A stretch of 45,222 nt of DNA from Rhizaria sp. SCN 62-66 (taxonomy: Eukaryota > Rhizaria, unplaced). A model generated the notes under the pieces. That model was not told the origin of the DNA. It saw only the letters and a list, made by a program, of their open reading frames with translations, and did no database searches. This document shows positions 21,101 to 30,038 of this stretch, piece by piece. A program made the translations under genes and the position numbers. Positions within the stretch are counted from its first letter, which is position 1. Every line of letters starts with the position of its first letter. The stretch spans positions 1 to 45,222 of the forward strand of contig MEDY01000249.1 in the NCBI GenBank assembly GCA_001724265.1, written 5' to 3'.

Positions 21101-24100
21101 ACGGCAACCACAACAACAGTACCAGTGGTTTCGGACCGCAACAACAGCACCTCGGTGTGTTCGCGGCTTCGGCAGCCGCGGCCACCGACGCTGGCGCCGG
21201 CTCCGGCGCAGTCGCTGCTCGGCTGGCTCCTGTGTGGCACGTGTCCCCGTTCCTCACGCCCAACAAGCACAACTCTGCTTCAAACAACAGCAGTGGTAGA
21301 ACGCGCGCCTCTGCGAACTCACTTGCCAGTATCCTCAGCGGTACCGCGAATGCAACCGGTGGGAGTAGCTTCGGCGCGGTTGCTGCCGCTGCGTTTAAGT
21401 CTGCTGAGAGCGCCATCGCGACGGCTCTCTCTGGCCGTGATTTAGACGCCAACTCATTGCTCGCGCTGTCGCAGTCGGCCGCCGCTGTTGCTGCGGCGAC
21501 GGAGCAGATTCTCTCCTCCAAGTCGCTCGAAACGAAGCCGCCGCGGCCTGACTTCAAGAAGTCTGACGACCCCGGTGTCGCGAATGTCTACCCGCGCATC
21601 ACGCTCCACAACAACAGCAGCACAAACAGTCATAACAACAATACTACCAACACGAATACTGCGAGTGCCAATGTGAGCTGCTTATTCTCGCTTGCCGTCG
21701 CACTGGCTGCTATCCCCGCCGACTACACGCTGGCACGCCTCACAGTCGCTGCCGCCGCGGACGTTGACCGCCGGCTCGGCCTCACCCCTGCGCCCGCTCA
21801 GACTGCTGCGACCACCGACTCGGCTTCCGTCAAAAGCATCCCTGTCTCAACTGGTGGTAGTCGTTCTTTCACCGCGGGCTCGCTGGCGAACCCCGTCGCT
21901 GTCGCATCGCAAGCGCCCCAGGTGACCAGCTCTGCCGCCGCGGCGGCCGCGGCCACTGCCGCCCGGGTGACCGCGGCCGGCGGCGCGCACTCTCTGACGC
22001 CGCACCAGCTCGCGTCGCTGTATACGACTGCGAATCCTTACTCCACGGCCACTGCCGCCGGAACGATGACTGTGGGCGGCAGTCGCGCCCGCGGCAATCC
22101 CAGTAAAGCGCAGTCGCAGTCGAGCTCGAATTCTAGCTTTCGTAGCGGCGGCAACGCTGCGCTAGACGGGAGCAAGCAGGGGTCTGACCGTCTCCGTGGC
22201 GGCGCTGATTTGAGTGACAGCGGTGCGACGTCTAAGGGGGGGCTAAGGGTCATGCGTGCGCGGATGCCAACGTTGCCGCGCCCGATCCGCTCGCAAAATG
22301 TAAGTACCTCTGTCAGCGTTGCTAACTGCAACAGTGTGGCTGGTGATGCCGCCTTGCTCACAGTCGCCGATGTAAGTGCGATCAACTCGGGAGTACCTAC
22401 AGCTCCTACACTGACGCAGATGGCTTCTGGGACCGCGACGAATGACGGCAGCGCAAGCAACGCTGATATGCAGCTGCTGTTGCCTGCGCCGTCGGTCTCA
22501 TCAACCTCCAGTGGCAGCAACAGTGAACTCAGCAATCTTCTTAGCAACAACAATGCGGGCTCTGCTGGGAACGCTCTCGCGAGTCCGACCGCGACTACGC
22601 TGACTCTCCCCGGAAGCGTCAGTGGTGCGAGCAGCGGTGCGCGTCTGAGTGGCTCTCAGCTGGTCGACGCGAGTGGCAAGGAGTGGGTCAGTGGCTCCGA
22701 AGTTCTCACCCAGATTGACGACGATGATGATGATGATGATCTTAACAATAACAACAACGGCGACATCACTGATTACGACTCAAGCAATAGCAGCAACAAC
22801 AGCGGCATTATTGCTGCTGAAACACGGCTGTTAGTCTCCACCTTGACGCCATTGCCTGCGTTTTTGCTCCTTGACGAGCCCCGCGGTTCAGCCCCCGCCT
22901 TTCCACAATGTGGACCGACGCACCCTCTGTGGGCGCAATGGGCTCAGCAAGGGCTTTTAACTGGTAACATACTGCCAGAACCTAAGGGTCAGCTCAAGGG
23001 TGTAAGTGCCTCCGTGAGTGACCCGCTGGCAACGGCGATGACACTTACATCCCCGCAGCACACCCTTACATTCAACAGTAATAGCACTAGCAACAGCAAT
23101 TACAAGAACTACGTAAAGAAAACTGCGACTGGTGCTGATACTAAGAAGCGTAAGCCGAAGCAGCCTAGCGCAAGCACAAGTGATGATGTCAGTGGGAATA
23201 CGACTAATGAGGTTGCTGTCGCACCGGCACTTACTCTGGGGTACTTACATTCTCCTCTGCGTGACGTCTCTGGCGTGTCTGTCCCTTCTAGAACGAATGC
23301 TTCGACTTTAGTCTCAACCCCCTTGGACAGCTGCAACGGCAACGCCGCTACGGGCTCTGTTTGCGGCGGCAGTACAAGCCTGACTGTGAGCGCAGGCACT
23401 GGCCTCACGGTCACTCTCACCCGCACGACCACTGTGAATACCGAGTCCAAGGACAGCAATGCCGATGACAAAGCAAAGTTAGGCCGCCCGCAGACACGCA
23501 CGTGCACCCGCATGTACACTCAGAAGACGGTCACAGTCAGCACATCTTCCGCCGCCGCAGCAACTGCAATTGGGAATGACGACGCTGCGGTGAACAAGGC
23601 CACTGCGACGACGGCGAAGGATTTGACTGTGATGCCCACTGCAACCGCCGCACAGCTGTTGCTGCCTACAGTCACGGCTCTCACAGTCGCAGGCGCGGCC
23701 GCAGCTCACCGCAACACGGCGCAGACTGCCACCGGCCCCGCCGACTGCGACTGTGAGCAGCGCGGCGGCTTAACCTCCGCATCCTCAGCCGCCTCCGCCG
23801 CAGATGACTACATTCTGCACCCGGCGCAGACGTGCCGGCACCGCACCTACGCCGCACACTTCCTCGAGCGCGCCGCCGCCACCGCCGACGCCGCCGCTGC
23901 GACCGCGGCGTCACTCGCCGCCGCGGGGCCCGCGCTCCTGACGCGCGCGCCGTTTGCGGCGGCATTGGCGACCGCGGCGACGGCTGCTGCGAGGGACCAC
24001 GGCAACCTGCTTGCGCCCGTGGCAACTTCGCTGATCGCGTATTCTGGTGGCAACGTTAACTCTGCCTCTGCGGCTGGCAACAGCATCAACGTCTACAGTG

Positions 24101-27100
24101 TGACGAATACTGGTGGCGGTGGCGGCGGGGGCACGCTGCCGCTGCTGCCGCCGCCCCGCCGCTTTCTGACGGCGGCGTCTGCGGCGACTGCCAGCCCTGC
24201 AGCGCTGCAGCAGCATCCCCAGCCGTCGACGCGCCGCCTTCTGCGGCTGTTGCCGACCGGTCAGGCTCCGCTCGCAGGCCTCGCTGCTCTGTCTCGACGG
24301 CTGCTCGACACCTTCATCCTGCCCGGCACGTCGCAGCTCGCTGAAGCCGCCGCTGTCGTTGCCACGGCCGCCGCCAGCGCCGCTGCGAACAATGATCCAA
24401 CTCTCAGGGCGCGGCTTGACGCCAGGCCCTTAGACGGCGACGTGCCTGACGCCCCCTTACACTATCTGAGTGCCCACCATCTGCTGAGTGACTGTGAGCT
24501 GCAGCAGCAGACGCCCGAGTCCCTCGCAGCTGCGGTTATGGGCGGGCGGCTTAACATTGCGGCCATCCTTGAAGGCCGCAGGTTACCACGCGTGTTGCAT
24601 GCGTTCTCCCCTCTACGTCCACCGTCCGCAACCTCAGCCGCCGCCGCTGCTGCCACCGCCGCTGCCGCCGCCGCGGCTTCCGCTGCTGCCTCAGGTGGCA
24701 GCGCAGGCATCGGCGCTGTTGCTGTGGGCGCGGGCGCTGCGGCGACTGTTGCTGGCGCCAACGCAGCAGCTGTGGCTGCACTGCTCGCTCTCTACGGCAT
24801 CAACACCACTGCTGCAAACAGCCCTAGCAATGTCGACGGTGCTCGTGGACGCGGCGGCTTACTTTCTGGCAGACGCGGCGTAGCTTCGCGCAACGCTGGC
24901 AACACCGCTGGCGCTGCAAGTGCTGCCACGCTGCTTCGTCTCTTAGCTGCGGCTGACGTCGTCGTCCCGGGCAACTCCGCTAATAGCAGCAGTAGCGCTG
25001 CCGACGCCGAAGTTGGCGGCGTCGTCAACATGACCACGAGCGCGAACAATGTCAACACATCCAGCAGCACGAGCGGCGCTGGCGTGCTTCACAAGCTGCG
25101 TCACCTGGCGACTCCGCCCTCAGCGTTGGCCGCCGAGGACTCCAGCTCCGCCAGTGCCAGCGGCGTCGCTGTCGCAAACGAGAAGCAGCAGCGATTGACT
25201 GTTTTCGGTTCAGCACCCAGTGCTTTGTCCACCGCCGCCGCCGCTGCAGTGACGACTCAAAGCCACGCCGTCCCCGCCGCACTTGCCCCCGTGTCCCGGC
25301 TGTACCCTGCGCTGACGCTGATGCACCGCCGCGCGCGCTCCGCCGCGCTCCTCGCTCGCCGCAGCATCACTCCCGCCGCCGCCGACGCGAGCGAGTGTAG
25401 TGATAGTGAGCGCCTCAGTGATAGCGCGCCCGAGAGCGGCAGCGGCAGCGACAGTGACAACGAGGAGGAAGAAGAGGAGGAGGAAGACGTTGCGCCCGCC
25501 CGTGTCCCGCCTCAACTCGCCGCCGCCGGTGCTGTCACAGCGTGCACGCGCCTTGGCGCCACCAAGGCCGTCCGCTCAGCGCTGGCCACTGCGCGCTCAA
25601 CTCGCATGCACCTTCTCCGCGCGTGGCGTCGCGCCCCCTCATCTACACCGCAGAACGGCCAGACCGCTGAAGGAACAGCCGATAGCGCGCTGTCGTTTTT
25701 CGGTCCTGTGGCGTTTGACGCGACACGACTGGTCTTCCTAACTCCCGGTCACGCAACGACGCTGCACGCGCTAGTCACTGCAGCCCCCGCTGTGCTCTTG
25801 CGCGCCCGCAACTCCGCTGATGCGCAATCATCGCTCACTGCCGCCGCCGCTGCTGCTGCTGCTGCTGCTGTTGCGTCCTCCTCCTCTGGTCTCTACTACA
25901 AGTCACTGTTGTTGGGCACTCCGGCCCCGCGCCACGTCTCACGGTCGCTCTGGGAGCTCCGCATTGGCCGCGCGTTGACTACATTCGCGCTCACACGCGT
26001 CTGGCGGCACCCGGACCTGACGTCCCAGGGACGGCTTAACTTCGACCATTCGCGGCCAAACTTCGGGACGGCGGCGGTGATCACGGGCCGCGGTGTGAAC
26101 GCGTTCAGCAACAACAAAGACTACCAACCGACTGGACTGGCGTGGGCTGTGTACAAGATGATGTACACGTTTTACCGCGTTTGCCACGCGCTCAAACAAA
26201 CCAACGCCGTTACAGCTACTGGGGCGGGACCTTCTAGTGCGAATGTGAAGGAGCAGCAACGGCGCGCACGTCAGCTGCAGCGTCGCCGCGCCCGTGCTGC
26301 CGCTGCTGCTGTCTCCCACGCAATCCTGCTCACGGTCACTTCCGGCTGCGTTTCTCTGTCCTACAGCAGCGTCGACGCGAGCTCATACAGCTCAACTCTT
26401 GCCGCTGTTGTTGCTGTCACTGCAACCGATGCTGCCGCAATTCTATCGCTGCCTGCACCTGCAGCAACCACGCTGAAAGCGGTAACTGCCGAGCTCTTCG
26501 CCGCTGCCGAGACCGACGCGTTCGCTCTCGCACCCGCTGCTGCGCCTGCCCCCAACGGCGCTGCACTGGCGCTGCCGCCGCTGCCGCTGCGCGTGTCGCA
26601 GGGCCAGCTTGCGTGGCTCTCGTGGGCTGCGAGCGACCTCAAGAAGAAGGATTCTAACGCCAACGCAATCGTCGATAGCAATCGCTCGATTAGTGAGCGC
26701 AGTGGCGACTTTGGTGTGAGTGTAAGTGGACCTCTGATAATTTACGACTACTTCGGCACCGATGGCCTTTGCCCTTACACCACAAACGACTTGCACAACC
26801 ACGCGAACTCCAACAGCTCTAGCGCTAAGCGCAACGTCAAGTCTTCTGACGCTGTCTGCGCTGACTCTAGCGCAGCCGCTGTTGTTGCCCGTCACCACAG
26901 GCTCGCAGCGCGACGCGTCGTGACTGCCGCGCTGCGCGGTGGCACTGGCGCCGACTTGTTCTACGCTGCGTACCTTCAAAGCAGCCAGCTGGACGGCATG
27001 GTTAGCGCTCCCCTAGATGTCCCCGAGGCCGCGTTTGAGTACGACGACTCAGACTGCGATGAGGACAGCCAGAGTGCATCGACTGGAACAATCATGAATA

Positions 27101-29808
27101 GTCATAGCGTCACTGCCAGCGGTGTCACTGTGTCGCAGCACGTTATCGCACCGAGCTCGATCACTGCGATTGAGGAGAGCAGTGGCCACGGCTGCGGCAT
27201 CGATCCGTTCTTCCCTCCGGCGCCTTATCACACCGATGCGCCGACCGTGAAGCAGCACCACGCTGGCGCTAGCTCGGTCAAGAACGTGCCAAGCGCTCGC
27301 GGCAGCCTGAGTGTAGATGCCGGTGCCGGTCAAAAGCCGACTGCACTTGCTTCTTCATGTGCCTCTAGCGGCGGGTACCTGAACCACGACGCGATTTATG
27401 CCGCAGCCGCCGACAGCGACGACGCAGACAGTGAAGAAGACGAGGCCGCGCGCGCGCGCACGCGCGCCCGGCTTGCACTCGCGAACAGCGGTGCTCACAG
27501 TCAGCTCCCGCAAAATTCCACAAGCGGCCAACAGCAGGCAAAGGCTGGCGCTGCGCTTGTGAAGACGACAACTGGGTACTTGCATTCGACGAACCCGAGT
27601 ACTTACATCGACGACATCGACGCCGACTCCGGTGACGACGATGCCCCCTATGCCAACCCAGCGCAGCCTTCGCTGCGGCTGTCGGCGCCGCTGTGCCACC
27701 GCGGCCTCACTTCCGTCCGCGCAGACCGGACGCTGTACGCGCGCTGTGTCGCAGAGCGGCGTCGCCGGCGCACTGAGGGCTGGGACGCGCTCTCAGCGCT
27801 GCTTACCAAGACAGTATCTATCGGCAGCGAGGCCGAGGCCGTTGTCGCCAACGCCAGCCTCGGTCGCAAGACCACGAGTTTGAGCACCACTACCGCTCGC
27901 GATGGCCGGATTTCTCGCACAAACACCGCGGTCATCACTGTTCCTGCCCCCGTTGTCGTTGCGCCCGCACCTGCGCCGGCGCCGGCCCCCGCCGCAGCGT
28001 CGACGGGTGGTTGGTTCTCCTCTCTTCTCGGCTTCGGGTCCAGTGCGGCGGCCACGGCACTGCCCGCGACCGCAGCCGACGGTGACGCCGCCGCTGGTGG
28101 TGGTGGTGGCCACGTGGTGCCGGGCGCGTCCTCTGACAATTCGCCCGCGCCGGTGCTCGCTCTGCTGGCGACCGCCGCGTCGTCGCTGCCGTTCCCGTCC
28201 CTGCTGCCGCGCTACGCGCCCGCGCTGTCACTCTCCCCGGCGCTGGCGGCGCTGCCCGCGCTTGCCGCGACGACGGCGCACCCGGACCCTCTGTGTCCGT
28301 GGTATCAAACCACGCTCGTCTCCACGGTCACGCCGCCCACGCACCGCACGCGCTCCGCGAGCTCCAGCTCTAGCAACGCGAGCGGGAGCGGGAGCCTCGC
28401 TGCCGCGCTGCTCGCGGTCGGGATCGACTCGATGATCTCCGCGACGCTCGGCCCCGCGCCCGCTGCACTGCTGTACCAGGCTGCCGTCGCCGCCGCGGCG
28501 GTCGGCGCAGCGGCGGAAGACGCGGCGGCTGCGGCGGCTGCGGAGGGCCGCTCAGGGCGTGCGCTCACGGCCACCAGCGACAGCTACATCGCTGCGCTGT
28601 CTGTCGCAGCGGCGCTGGCCCCGCGCCAGCTTGGTATCGACTTTGCTCTCTATCCTCCCAACGCTACGAAGACGAGCGCCACGGACGATAACAATACTAT
28701 GCACGCTGCTTCTGCGAATGTTGCTAATGTTGTTGCGGGTGGATTGGGTTTTGTCACGCTCACCCCGTCGCTGCCTCACTTGCTGTTCTTCTCCCGCGAC
28801 CGCGTCGGTCACACTGTCCCCGCGCCGCTCGGTGCGTCCTTCGCCGTTCCCGCTCTCGCCGGCGCGCTGACGCTGCCGACGACTGCGGCCGGCGACGGCG
28901 GCATCAGCAACGGCTGTGGCCACCGCGACTGGGTCTCGGCCGCGGAGGCCGACTTAGAGCGCTGCCATATGGTGCTCTCGCTCATCGATCCCGACCACGC
29001 GCTCAGTCAAGCCGCCGGCGGCGCACGCCCGAGCTCTGTTGCAACGGCTATCCAGGACAACAATGCTCGCGCCGCCGCAAGCGCTGGCGGCAAGGCAGCT
29101 CTCCCGCCACTGCGCCGCGCCCCGGCCCCCGCCAAGGGCGTCCGCTCCCGCGGCGCCGCGCTGGTGCGCCGGCTCCACACCACGCGTCTCTGCTACGCCG
29201 CCGGCTGGGCCGCGCTCGACTCGTTCGACACCGTGGCGCAGCTGTCTCCGCTGCCGCGACCGCCCGGCGCCCGTGCGGCCCGCGGCGGCTGGGCCGGCGA
29301 CTGGCGCTGCGACGGAGACGCGCTGTCCGCCGCGGAGGCGCACAGTCAGCTGCTGCGCATCAATGCACTTATCACAGCGCAACGAGCGCGGTCACTGACA
29401 GTCACCGTGACAGCTGACAGCAGCAGCAGCAGCAGCAGCAGCAGCAATAAGGCGAATGCTTCCGCTGCGACTGTGCGTGTCCCCGTGGCTGTGCCTGTGT
29501 TCTACCACGCCTCGGCCGTGCACCTCGAAGTAACCACGCTCGTTCTGGCGCGCCATCTATTCTCCCACGCGCCCGGCGGCGGCATTGACGGCGTCCCCGC
29601 TGCCACGACCCGCGCTGTGTCGCGTCTGCCTCTACTCGTCGCGCTCGCGCACCACGGGTTCCCCGCGCCGCTGGCTCGGCTTGCGGCCGCGTTTCCGGAG
29701 CTGGCGCAGCGGACGGAGGCGCTGTGGATGGCGCTTGACCTCCATAGGGCGGCGACTGGGGCCACGCTTGGCGAGGTGATGGCCGGGGTCAACAACATCG
29801 TCTCATAA
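18148..29808 (+). CDS. Intronless 3,886-residue protein of unknown function
   Basis: One uninterrupted reading frame of 11.66 kb from the ATG at 18148 (the first ATG in frame) to TAA. I recognise no family. Short ordered-looking islands alternate with long runs of Ala, Ser, Asn, Gly and Asp. The clearest islands are the N-terminal about 90 residues (MEKTRLVDVLIGASL), a basic helical segment near FVWRQALHRLRIALARK, DELWGWYLYGMGI, a segment around ELRIGRALTTFALTRVWRHP and GLAWAVYKMMYTFYRVCHAL, and the last about 100 residues. A Glu run and several Asp runs are also present. The islands are rich in Leu/Ala helices, as in a large helical scaffold whose loops have been greatly enlarged. There is no signal peptide, clear membrane span, kinase, helicase or ATP-binding motif. 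It is far longer than its neighbours and, unlike most of them, has no intron. It starts about 410 bp downstream of the preceding gene, in the same direction. Confidence 0.85.
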   Translation: MEKTRLVDVLIGASLASAPPHDTSLIRAQTLALQVRSVHEVYRSLDLAIVGFLLELVRNPRTPLDKLPTPPSQLITTVLISIDPSLSLNAPTAAATALVPSGASSQSTANAANPASASAGAGPGGVAAGLVSPAGPRRAPASVYARQSLNSHAPRPALFVASLAAARFSRPLCMRLLAVHELTEALLTPLPTLSYDAAASNNSATNAAKNTAAAAAAAASAAAAAAATTATAAASATAAGIRSHTRIGVTYGPLFSCHPTPLSTLTPSNASSSSSSSSGVNAAASSRHSSGAANDGAVNNAGSAAAAATRGGVNAAATPTAPMIVTASSATVAASSSSLAAAALALSSSSAPLRRSPPGVTATNTATATARRLARAPDASLLAIRFVWRQALHRLRIALARKRTFFVNMNRRAIVAAATTAAVAAASATHNAHNMANLTANATTSTAMGSTNMHSNPFSPLLSDAAVLAAVATTESQAASRYYQRLQQQHQLPIDDPDRFLHDFDPQLEQAHKNAFFPRAEDAYYFSPGGLALSDTDTDAGTSAFGSGSGGGLTYERRSALTVTSLSLIGGVPPMPPSVAAAVAATATLSPAAASAALAAVLASPYAAAVGTTTTTANIGSGGAGHSGARSSKRGARGPLMLLSAAHSRLQTAHSHLVALHTSALARVLAAGSASASLSTPLDGEGGPAAAAWAAVAAVTAASVAPQPPHPPLPALLAASCPSAVQSHAAGSASAAVAAAAATASAASNPSTGVLVAAGNASAHASYDAAAGTVALGGDELWGWYLYGMGITRKHEGNARGTQGAHGQSYYGYGTRGARGGHGDRGSLLLLPNERRIPRFHLGSKGVGAYNRGDDAYGNDDYDDDDDEDDDDNDDDDGGSYHPRYNNSSQRNNYNNNNKNNDDDDDDDDSARLVFSSPRSRRYGPGLSASHLRTSGVSVYARSHPRISARARAAARAAAAAAATAARLSFTLPPFLPSNAITSTNGNHNNSTSGFGPQQQHLGVFAASAAAATDAGAGSGAVAARLAPVWHVSPFLTPNKHNSASNNSSGRTRASANSLASILSGTANATGGSSFGAVAAAAFKSAESAIATALSGRDLDANSLLALSQSAAAVAAATEQILSSKSLETKPPRPDFKKSDDPGVANVYPRITLHNNSSTNSHNNNTTNTNTASANVSCLFSLAVALAAIPADYTLARLTVAAAADVDRRLGLTPAPAQTAATTDSASVKSIPVSTGGSRSFTAGSLANPVAVASQAPQVTSSAAAAAAATAARVTAAGGAHSLTPHQLASLYTTANPYSTATAAGTMTVGGSRARGNPSKAQSQSSSNSSFRSGGNAALDGSKQGSDRLRGGADLSDSGATSKGGLRVMRARMPTLPRPIRSQNVSTSVSVANCNSVAGDAALLTVADVSAINSGVPTAPTLTQMASGTATNDGSASNADMQLLLPAPSVSSTSSGSNSELSNLLSNNNAGSAGNALASPTATTLTLPGSVSGASSGARLSGSQLVDASGKEWVSGSEVLTQIDDDDDDDDLNNNNNGDITDYDSSNSSNNSGIIAAETRLLVSTLTPLPAFLLLDEPRGSAPAFPQCGPTHPLWAQWAQQGLLTGNILPEPKGQLKGVSASVSDPLATAMTLTSPQHTLTFNSNSTSNSNYKNYVKKTATGADTKKRKPKQPSASTSDDVSGNTTNEVAVAPALTLGYLHSPLRDVSGVSVPSRTNASTLVSTPLDSCNGNAATGSVCGGSTSLTVSAGTGLTVTLTRTTTVNTESKDSNADDKAKLGRPQTRTCTRMYTQKTVTVSTSSAAAATAIGNDDAAVNKATATTAKDLTVMPTATAAQLLLPTVTALTVAGAAAAHRNTAQTATGPADCDCEQRGGLTSASSAASAADDYILHPAQTCRHRTYAAHFLERAAATADAAAATAASLAAAGPALLTRAPFAAALATAATAAARDHGNLLAPVATSLIAYSGGNVNSASAAGNSINVYSVTNTGGGGGGGTLPLLPPPRRFLTAASAATASPAALQQHPQPSTRRLLRLLPTGQAPLAGLAALSRRLLDTFILPGTSQLAEAAAVVATAAASAAANNDPTLRARLDARPLDGDVPDAPLHYLSAHHLLSDCELQQQTPESLAAAVMGGRLNIAAILEGRRLPRVLHAFSPLRPPSATSAAAAAATAAAAAAASAAASGGSAGIGAVAVGAGAAATVAGANAAAVAALLALYGINTTAANSPSNVDGARGRGGLLSGRRGVASRNAGNTAGAASAATLLRLLAAADVVVPGNSANSSSSAADAEVGGVVNMTTSANNVNTSSSTSGAGVLHKLRHLATPPSALAAEDSSSASASGVAVANEKQQRLTVFGSAPSALSTAAAAAVTTQSHAVPAALAPVSRLYPALTLMHRRARSAALLARRSITPAAADASECSDSERLSDSAPESGSGSDSDNEEEEEEEEDVAPARVPPQLAAAGAVTACTRLGATKAVRSALATARSTRMHLLRAWRRAPSSTPQNGQTAEGTADSALSFFGPVAFDATRLVFLTPGHATTLHALVTAAPAVLLRARNSADAQSSLTAAAAAAAAAAVASSSSGLYYKSLLLGTPAPRHVSRSLWELRIGRALTTFALTRVWRHPDLTSQGRLNFDHSRPNFGTAAVITGRGVNAFSNNKDYQPTGLAWAVYKMMYTFYRVCHALKQTNAVTATGAGPSSANVKEQQRRARQLQRRRARAAAAAVSHAILLTVTSGCVSLSYSSVDASSYSSTLAAVVAVTATDAAAILSLPAPAATTLKAVTAELFAAAETDAFALAPAAAPAPNGAALALPPLPLRVSQGQLAWLSWAASDLKKKDSNANAIVDSNRSISERSGDFGVSVSGPLIIYDYFGTDGLCPYTTNDLHNHANSNSSSAKRNVKSSDAVCADSSAAAVVARHHRLAARRVVTAALRGGTGADLFYAAYLQSSQLDGMVSAPLDVPEAAFEYDDSDCDEDSQSASTGTIMNSHSVTASGVTVSQHVIAPSSITAIEESSGHGCGIDPFFPPAPYHTDAPTVKQHHAGASSVKNVPSARGSLSVDAGAGQKPTALASSCASSGGYLNHDAIYAAAADSDDADSEEDEAARARTRARLALANSGAHSQLPQNSTSGQQQAKAGAALVKTTTGYLHSTNPSTYIDDIDADSGDDDAPYANPAQPSLRLSAPLCHRGLTSVRADRTLYARCVAERRRRRTEGWDALSALLTKTVSIGSEAEAVVANASLGRKTTSLSTTTARDGRISRTNTAVITVPAPVVVAPAPAPAPAPAAASTGGWFSSLLGFGSSAAATALPATAADGDAAAGGGGGHVVPGASSDNSPAPVLALLATAASSLPFPSLLPRYAPALSLSPALAALPALAATTAHPDPLCPWYQTTLVSTVTPPTHRTRSASSSSSNASGSGSLAAALLAVGIDSMISATLGPAPAALLYQAAVAAAAVGAAAEDAAAAAAAEGRSGRALTATSDSYIAALSVAAALAPRQLGIDFALYPPNATKTSATDDNNTMHAASANVANVVAGGLGFVTLTPSLPHLLFFSRDRVGHTVPAPLGASFAVPALAGALTLPTTAAGDGGISNGCGHRDWVSAAEADLERCHMVLSLIDPDHALSQAAGGARPSSVATAIQDNNARAAASAGGKAALPPLRRAPAPAKGVRSRGAALVRRLHTTRLCYAAGWAALDSFDTVAQLSPLPRPPGARAARGGWAGDWRCDGDALSAAEAHSQLLRINALITAQRARSLTVTVTADSSSSSSSSSNKANASAATVRVPVAVPVFYHASAVHLEVTTLVLARHLFSHAPGGGIDGVPAATTRAVSRLPLLVALAHHGFPAPLARLAAAFPELAQRTEALWMALDLHRAATGATLGEVMAGVNNIVS
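20703..20880. repeat. GAY/AAY triplet-rich tract coding Asp/Asn runs
   Basis: A purine-skewed stretch built from GAT/GAC and AAC/AAT triplets inside the giant gene. It codes alternating Asp and Asn blocks (DDDDDEDDDDND and similar). A shorter tract of the same kind lies at about 22718-22800. Confidence 0.8.
29419..29445. repeat. (AGC)9 microsatellite
   Basis: Nine perfect AGC triplets near the 3' end of the giant gene, coding nine serines in a row. It is a good candidate for length variation between strains. Confidence 0.9.
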
Positions 29809-30038
29809 TGGCGTTCGCTTCACTAATATTCATCTATATAGTCGATTGTAGTTTAAATAATTCATAACTTCACTAAGTAAAACAAAATACACTTGTTTAT
29901 TTGACAATACTCTTTCGTACGTTAAGTAACAATCATACTTGAGGCACACATTATGGCTCTGGACATAGCCATGAATAAATCATACGAACACCAACTGGCT
30001 CATTGCCAGCGCAGGTGTTGCTAGTGTAGATTTAGAAA
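29809..30038. other. Convergent intergenic region (giant gene / NOM1-like)
   Basis: 230 bp between the stop codons of two genes that point at each other. It is AT-rich. An AATAAA at 29974-29979 on the plus strand and a TTTATT at 29896-29901 (AATAAA on the minus strand) could serve the two transcripts, which would then overlap at their 3' ends. Confidence 0.4.
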
